A DNA stretch of 64,000 bases from NCBI GenBank assembly GCA_027919835.1, contig JANVFP010000005.1, positions 1,054,001 to 1,118,000 on the forward strand. The letters are read 5' to 3'. This document shows positions 57,126 to 64,000 of the stretch, in pieces (position 1 is the first letter of the stretch; every line of letters begins with the position of its first letter). The stretch comes from Lentinula raphanica (taxonomy: Eukaryota > Basidiomycota > Agaricomycetes > Agaricales > Omphalotaceae). A program made the position numbers and the translations under genes. The notes under the pieces are model-generated. The model was not told the origin of the DNA. It searched no databases and saw only the letters and a list, made by a program, of their open reading frames with translations.

Positions 57126-59127
57126 ATGCCTGCTCTCTCTCTTGCTGATGTCCCAGGCGATCTCCTTCTCGAGATTGCTTCCTATCTCGAATGTAGAGCC
57201 GATGTTTATAACCTTTGTTTGACGGTAAGGGAACACTCCACATAAAGGCTATGCTTGAGATTGACCTATTCATACAGAATCATCGATTCTTTGCAACAGT
57301 TTCCTCCGTTCTTTATGCATCTGTTACTCTCAATTCTGCCGAACAATGCACCACAACGCTCAACATGCTTAGAAGACATCCATACATCGCCCGACATGTC
57401 CGGGAACTTGTCGTCAAGCCCGGCCAACTCTCTTCCTCCGATAATCAGTTCAATCACAGCGAAAAAGCTTCTTCAGCTGTCAGAGATATCGCAATGTCGA
57501 GGGTTCTAGATGCGCTGGTCAAGTTCACTTGGGATTTTGACGACTTACCTGTTTACGATGATATGTGGTTCGCTCTTCGTGTTTGGTACGTGGTCAAACT
57601 GCTTCCGGTCCTTAGATAGGCTCTCATCTCTTTCTCAAGTTGCCCTCAACTTCGCTATGTCGGAACTTCAGTCGGCACACGAGTTCCAAATCTTCACAGT
57701 CATGTAAGATCACATTCCTCCTCTGAATCTGAACAAGTTCATTCATGTTTGTTTCTCTCAAAGTTGTTCGACTTCGTTGACCTCCGAGGATTTTCGCTGT
57801 ACTTGAAGCAGGGATTTTTCGAGAGTCATTTAGACATCTTCTCAGATGGTAAATCCGCATCGCCAAACACATCCTGAGCTAGCATTTACTAGATCTTTCA
57901 GAGCAACAACCTACTTCGCGACGATTTTGGGATATGCTCATGCATAAGTGTCCCAACTTGCAAGAACTTGTCATTGACGGTGTTTCACCATTTCCTGTCG
58001 ATGCTCGACCACTTTCCCGTGCCCGATGGCCAAACTTACGGCGGCTTGTGCTAGGTGATGTTGCCGTCGATTGGCTTCCTGGTGATGCCTTGGCAGCACC
58101 AGATGCAAAGAGTCCCTTCATCGAATTTCTGGAAGCACATCCCAATCTACAAAGCCTCGGCCTCTCAAGATCCAACGTTAGCCACGCTCGACTCGCAACC
58201 ATGGCCCCAGACACAATCAAGTTGCGCTCATTCACAGGCACGCTCGAGCAACTCCAGTCAATTCCACACATGCACAAATACCTCGATTCCGTCGCCTTCC
58301 GAGAACCAATGCGAACAAGGGACGTTACAGCATTGGCGGTAGCAAGTCTACTCCAGAAGTTGACCTCATTAACGAAACTCAAGATTTCATTCATGCTTCA
58401 TTCCATGTACGACAGCGGGAACTTGCTTCGTTCCCTAATCGCTTCGTGTCCCAACCTTACACACCTAGAATTAGCGTGTGGTCACAAACCATCGCTGCAG
58501 CTAGTATGTTCTATATCCCCCCCTCGTTTCCGTCTGATTGACTCACACATCATCTGCTCTGTTCTGTAGGAACTATTCGCGAAAACCATCCGAGGCTTCT
58601 CAAAACTCCGTGTCCTCCACCTGACCGTCGTCAAATATCCAGGGGACGAGACCCTCGCTGCTGGTGCCGCACGAATCGCCATGACCAACCCTAGAATCAA
58701 ACACTTCTCCTTAACTCTCCTACCCCCTTCATATCCGTTCGGATTCCCATTACCTGTCTTGAACTTCTTACCCTTGCCATACCGGTCAAAAGACTCGGGC
58801 TCGTTCACACTCACGTGTGATAAGCACGGTCTTCCCCAAACTCTTCGTGGGTTCGAACGCCGACGGTTGACCTGGCCTTTTGGGTTAGGCCAAACCGGTC
58901 GGACGAAGAGATATATCAACGATCTTCGACCGGCAGGGTCACCGGGGAAGCGTAAGTCAGGGTTGAAAGGGGTATTCCAGTTGATGACGGAGAGTTCTGC
59001 TGCAGGGGAGGAAATGCGGATGATGGTTTTCTGCGCGCTCATGGTATTTTTGGCTCTTTGGGGCTGTTGGGTTGGGAATCGGGTTGGGAGGGAAGATCAG
59101 TTGGCTTTACGCCTTGTGTCACCATGA
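57126..59127 (+). CDS. F-box/LRR-like protein with C-terminal membrane segment
   Basis: Probably a substrate-recognition subunit of an SCF ubiquitin ligase. The N-terminus ALSLADVPGDLLLEIASYLECRADVYNLCLT is a good F-box (LPxELLxxIxxxL-like), continuing after the first intron as NHRFFATVSSVLYASVTL. Leucine-rich blocks follow: CPNLQELVIDGVSPF, WPNLRRLVLGDVAV, HPNLQSLGLSRSNV, KLTSLTKLKISFML, CPNLTHLELACGH and FSKLRVLHLTVVK. The C-terminus has a hydrophobic stretch (MMVFCALMVFLALWGCWVG) that could anchor it to a membrane. Exon borders at 57590-57640, 57700-57770, 57845-57900 and 58500-58570 were placed only approximately. Many lineage-specific F-box proteins of this form occur in basidiomycetes, so no target can be assigned. 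Confidence 0.75.
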
Positions 59128-59735
59128 TGGTTTTTATTTTCGGACTTTGACCTTTTCTTTCGACGTTAACTTATTACAGTTTTTAATGGACTCGACTATT
59201 AATGATTATTGCTTCGATACCGGATTTCGTATAGAACCACCTTGTAGCTGTGCTCCCCGTCTTTACTTATGTGTTCTCGTATAGGAGACGCTTTACGCTT
59301 TTAACGAAGATAACATGTTAGACAGAACAACAGAGCCAATCGTGAAGACGTGTAGATGCGACTATATCATAGTAGATACATATATAAGTGCCAAGATGAT
59401 ATTCTAATCGTGGGGAAACCTCATCGACATCGAGCAAATACCGATTAATACCTGTAAGATCATACCGCGAATGGTAAGTAAGATGAACTAGCAGGAGTGA
59501 CGATAACAGCGATGAAAGCCCTCAAAGTCGAATCACCGCAAGTTGCCTCTTGAGTCTCAATTTACGAGAACACGCAAGAAGATCATCAGGCGAGGAGGAT
59601 ATGTATAAATCAAGACCTAACCAGCGAACACCGATCAGTTTTGATTCTACATCCACTCGTGTACAACCCGACTCGAAGGGGGGCGCCCCTCAAGGGTACC
59701 AAGACGGGAGGGAGGAATAAAAAGAAAGAAAAGAC
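59128..59735. other. Convergent intergenic region, no gene seen
   Basis: Holds the 3' ends of two convergent genes. No coding stretch or RNA gene is recognised. A GC-rich palindrome-like run GGGGGGCGCCCCTC is at about 59680-59693. Confidence 0.45.
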
Positions 59736-61233
<1,498 letters not shown>

Positions 61234-61415
61234 TTTTTGTAGCTGTAGATCGATGTGTTGGTAGTAGGCCCTCGATGGCGGAAGGAAAAAAATTCTGTAT
61301 GCCGGCACGTGCTTCGAGCGCTTACTCATTCTCTTTGAGGCTGTGGCGCAGCGGAGCTCAGTTAGACTTTCTTCTTGACACTCATCTTCCAGCTTACAAG
61401 TTAACTTTCATTATC

Positions 61416-62004
61416 ATGGTCTGTCCCATTATCTTTCTAGTGCTTCTATGCTAACGTTGTGGCATAGACTCCTAACGATAACCCTCCTTCCTATGAATCG
61501 GTTATTCCCGACAGCAAAGCCGATGGTGTGCAACATTCAACTTTCCTCGGTAGTTGTCTCTAACCACCTTCTCTTTAACAGTTGGCAAACCTTACGAGGC
61601 TAGGGACAACAAACAACCCGTAGAATCACTGCCTGTGATGCCTGGTCCTTCATCCTACGTTGTTCATCCTGGAACCACCTCGGGATCTTCTCCTGTCCTC
61701 TACCATTACCGCAATCCTATCACCCAAGAAACCGTAGTTTCTCTCCTGCCTCCAGATCATCCAGAAATGATCTGCCTCCAATCCGGAGAGCACGATACTC
61801 AAACGAATTTCGGTATTCTTGGTAAGCCATAGCTGTAGACGAGCATCTACATATACGCAGCCGAAAGATTGATCACCGCCTTTGTTGACAGGTATCCTTG
61901 CTGCGGTCTTCTGGTTCCCTCTCGGTGTCGGTCTTTGTCTCCTAGACCGACGAGTGAAGTGCCGACGTTGTGGCCAAGTGATTGAAGATGGCATGTGTGG
62001 TTAG
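61416..62004 (+). CDS. BRI3-like small membrane protein
   Basis: Small protein resembling the Brain protein I3 family, members of which are lysosomal or late-endosomal membrane proteins; the fungal role is not established. The first exon is just the ATG (61416-61418). After the intron the sequence is TPNDNPPSYESVIPDSKADG, with a PPSY motif that could bind WW domains of Rsp5/Nedd4 ligases. HPEMICLQSGEHDTQTNFG then leads into a membrane hairpin ILAAVFWFPLGVGLCLLDRR and the cysteine-rich end VKCRRCGQVIEDGMCG. Length is about 130 residues. Introns at 61419-61467, after KADG and inside GILG were set by frame. Divergently placed next to PRMT1. Identification rests on the conserved C-terminal half. 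Confidence 0.8.
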
Positions 62005-62305
62005 GGGTAACCTTCCGAGGATGCTCATACCTTTCTTCGTATCGTATCTGAATCGGACTTTGTATAATACACGGATTTTCTATACTCGCATATAATCAGT
62101 TGTGAGCGTTTTCTCATCGTCCAGATTCAAAGCCAGCAAGTGGCCACGTCCATTACGTGTATCAGCTCGTTTGAGTTTTGTTACAGTCAGTCGTTGGCGA
62201 AAAGGTATATGGATACAAAGGTGTCTACTATGATACAAGAATCATTAGTAACAGTGACTGCTGCAAAATTCTCCATAATAGATATTACGAAGGAGGTTGG
62301 ACACT

Positions 62306-63168
62306 CTACACAGGAGCACCCTGATCCGGTAGACGCTCGATGGCATATCGTCTCTTGACAATGTACATCAGCGGAATCCCAGGTATTTGTCGTATCCGCC
62401 GTCGAAGTTCCCGATCGCACGTCGCAACGATGTAGCATTTGTGAGCCGTTACCCGTTGGACGAGACAATCATCTGCATATGTACCAGAATGATTGCAGGT
62501 CAATCTTTCAAACCGAGGATCCCTAGCGACACTAGAATGCTAGCATCAGTACAGAGAGCAGAGTTTGGAGTAGGAATGATAACACACCGCAGTGCGACTC
62601 GATATTTGTGTCCAAGTTTTTCTAGTTCAGCCATCACACAATCTGTTACACAGGGTATACCTATTTCGTAGCAATGAGCCCTTCGGGAAACCCTCCAGCT
62701 AGGTTTACGAACGCAACTCACATTTCGCATAGAGACAATCCATCATTCCGCTGATGAGTTCGAGTTTATTCTGTAAGCTGAAGTTGATGAAATTGGTGTC
62801 GATGAGGACCCGGTAAGGAGGTACAAGTGATGTGTTATGGGCCAAGAATAAGGAAGAGGCTACAGGCGCTCTGAAGATATGGATTAAGGAGAACGTGGAC
62901 AAGACAAGGGGATATGAGCATACACTCGTCGGACTGCCTTTTCTTTGAGCTCTTCTTCTTTTTCCTGCTGCTTGGCTTGATTTTCTTTTCTGGAAGATAT
63001 CATGAGTGTCATTCAAACATGTATTGCGGTCAGGACTTGCAATCGCATGTCTTTTGGATTGAGCATCCGCTTGACTAAAGCAAACTTTTTGGTTTTCTTA
63101 ACCTTGCCCTGCAGCGCAATATCATACGTGATACAGAAGAGGAGCAGGATAAGGTCTTTACTCACCAT
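62306..63168 (-). CDS. FCF1: Fcf1/Utp24, PIN-domain rRNA-processing nuclease
   Basis: Essential PIN-domain endonuclease of the small-subunit processome, acting in the nucleolus on early 18S pre-rRNA cleavages. The first exon is the ATG alone (63166-63168), followed after an intron by [24 protein letters not shown], then [16 protein letters not shown]. The PIN domain follows: [21 protein letters not shown] (first acidic residue in IDTN), [57 protein letters not shown] (YADDC acidic residues) and [22 protein letters not shown]. The C-terminus [11 protein letters not shown] matches the family ending. Catalytic acids appear intact. Several introns interrupt the PIN domain. Confidence 0.95.
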
Positions 63169-63492
63169 TTTGACCAATTCCAAGTCTGAGCGATTCGGAT
63201 GAACGGAAGGTGTCAACAATCAAAATTTTCATAGGCGCTCAAGTAAACGCCCATGGTCCACAGAGCGCCACATTATCAGGTGACATTATTGTCTCCATCG
63301 ACGACGACTGCGATGAGGAGCGTTGAGAATTAGGCTATTTTGTAGAGTGCAGAAGTGAGAGTATGATAGAAGGATTGACCAATTTTGTGTTTTTTTGAAC
63401 TTTTTCTACAATGACCTCAAATGTGGCACACATCAAATTTCATACCACAAGTGAATCTGATGAAATCGGAGTCCAATTCTTGAATCCCTACC

Positions 63493-64000
63493 ATGATGAA
63501 CATTTCTGCTCTTCGCCATAATGCGGAAAGCAACGATCCAGTCAGCTCGGAAAGCGAAGAGGGCGAAGAGTGAGTTATACGTCAACTTTGGGCAAGTTTC
63601 TTCAGGGCTAATTAATTACCAAACCATAAGGATAACGCCTTGGCCAGAGCATGTTCACGAAAACTCAACGACCTACGCACCATATGCCGGTGAAAACCAA
63701 TGGGCTACCTTCGAGTGGTCGAATAGAGATGGCAAATCCGTGGCTAGACCCCTTCCGAGAGATCAACAATACCCTGTCAATCTTTTTGGACATAGCGCTG
63801 TGAGCAGTGTGTTCAATTCACTCATCGTTCTTCGAACATTGACCCGTTTCTACAACAGGAACGAGCTTTCGCCGATTTCCCAGAACCAGATAATGACTTA
63901 TCCAGTGGTGAAGACGACAATTTCGCCGCTAATCTTCCTGACTCTCGAGCTCATCGGCCTCGCAGTCCCTCTTCAACTTACGCGGTCTCTAACGAACGCC
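63493..64000 (+). CDS. Unidentified gene, truncated by window end
   Basis: The start ATG is at 63493 (a second in-frame ATG follows at once). The product begins MMNISALRHNAESNDPVSSESEEGEE and, after a GTGAGT intron, continues ITPWPEHVHENSTTYAPYAG, WATFEWSNRDGKSVARPLPRDQ and YPVNLFGHSA. After a second intron comes ERAFADFPEPDNDLSSGEDDNF, running off the window. The acidic Ser/Glu stretches and lack of a signal peptide suggest a nuclear or cytoplasmic protein. The family cannot be assigned from this fragment. Confidence 0.6.

Noticed and set aside
61341..61372. tRNA-like words (GTGGCGCAGCGG, CTCAGTTAGAC)
   Set aside because: No cloverleaf could be drawn and no matching T-arm follows at the right distance.

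Overview
This window is nuclear DNA from a filamentous basidiomycete, most likely an Agaricomycete. Nearly every conserved gene is split by several 48-60 nt GT-AG introns. The conserved proteins are fungal (gluconokinase, Zn2Cys6 regulator, GH128 glucanase, LysM protein, short secreted tyrosinase). Some orphan families resemble ones I associate with basidiomycetes: a beta-sandwich single-pass membrane protein and a tandem DUF6697-like pair. I could not run any search. Names rest on motifs recognised by eye and on splicing done by hand.

Layout. 1-5.8 kb is accessory: short direct repeats, a poorly defined minus-strand gene, and an orphan gene (1792-4440) whose coding sequence is split by a 222-bp inverted-repeat element. 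5.8-13 kb is a dense housekeeping block: gluconokinase, proteasome alpha subunit, RNase P Rpr2, a Yippee protein divergent from VPS53. 13-32.7 kb holds a membrane protein with a long Ser/Pro tail, an AAA+/Mg-chelatase-like protein, a Zn2Cys6 factor, a GH128 glucanase, a large multi-spanning membrane protein, an MCM-binding protein homologue and a two-LysM secreted protein. 34-35.1 kb holds a secreted orphan. 35.4-47.4 kb is gene-poor and repeat-rich: a displaced gene fragment, a ~4-kb segment present twice, a hAT-like element, a second member of the inverted-repeat family, and two diverged paralogous secreted orphans.

47.6-64 kb returns to genes: a bZIP factor of the HAC1/XBP1 type, a tandem DUF6697-like pair, a tyrosinase, an F-box/LRR protein, PRMT1, a BRI3-like membrane protein, the rRNA-processing PIN protein FCF1, and a truncated gene at the right edge.

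The most interesting signal is in the bZIP gene. Its conserved C-terminus lies in a different reading frame from the bZIP domain. Two hairpins with 7-nt loops bracket a 38-nt segment (48332-48369). Its removal joins the frames exactly, as expected of Ire1-dependent cytoplasmic splicing in the unfolded-protein response. Two CTGCCACGT motifs, matching the ACGTGGC core of UPR elements, sit just upstream of a TATA box and suggest autoregulation. Also notable are the two orphan secreted genes in the duplicated segment, where signal peptides and non-coding flanks are better conserved than the mature proteins, and the element whose removal with one 4-bp flank restores an open frame.
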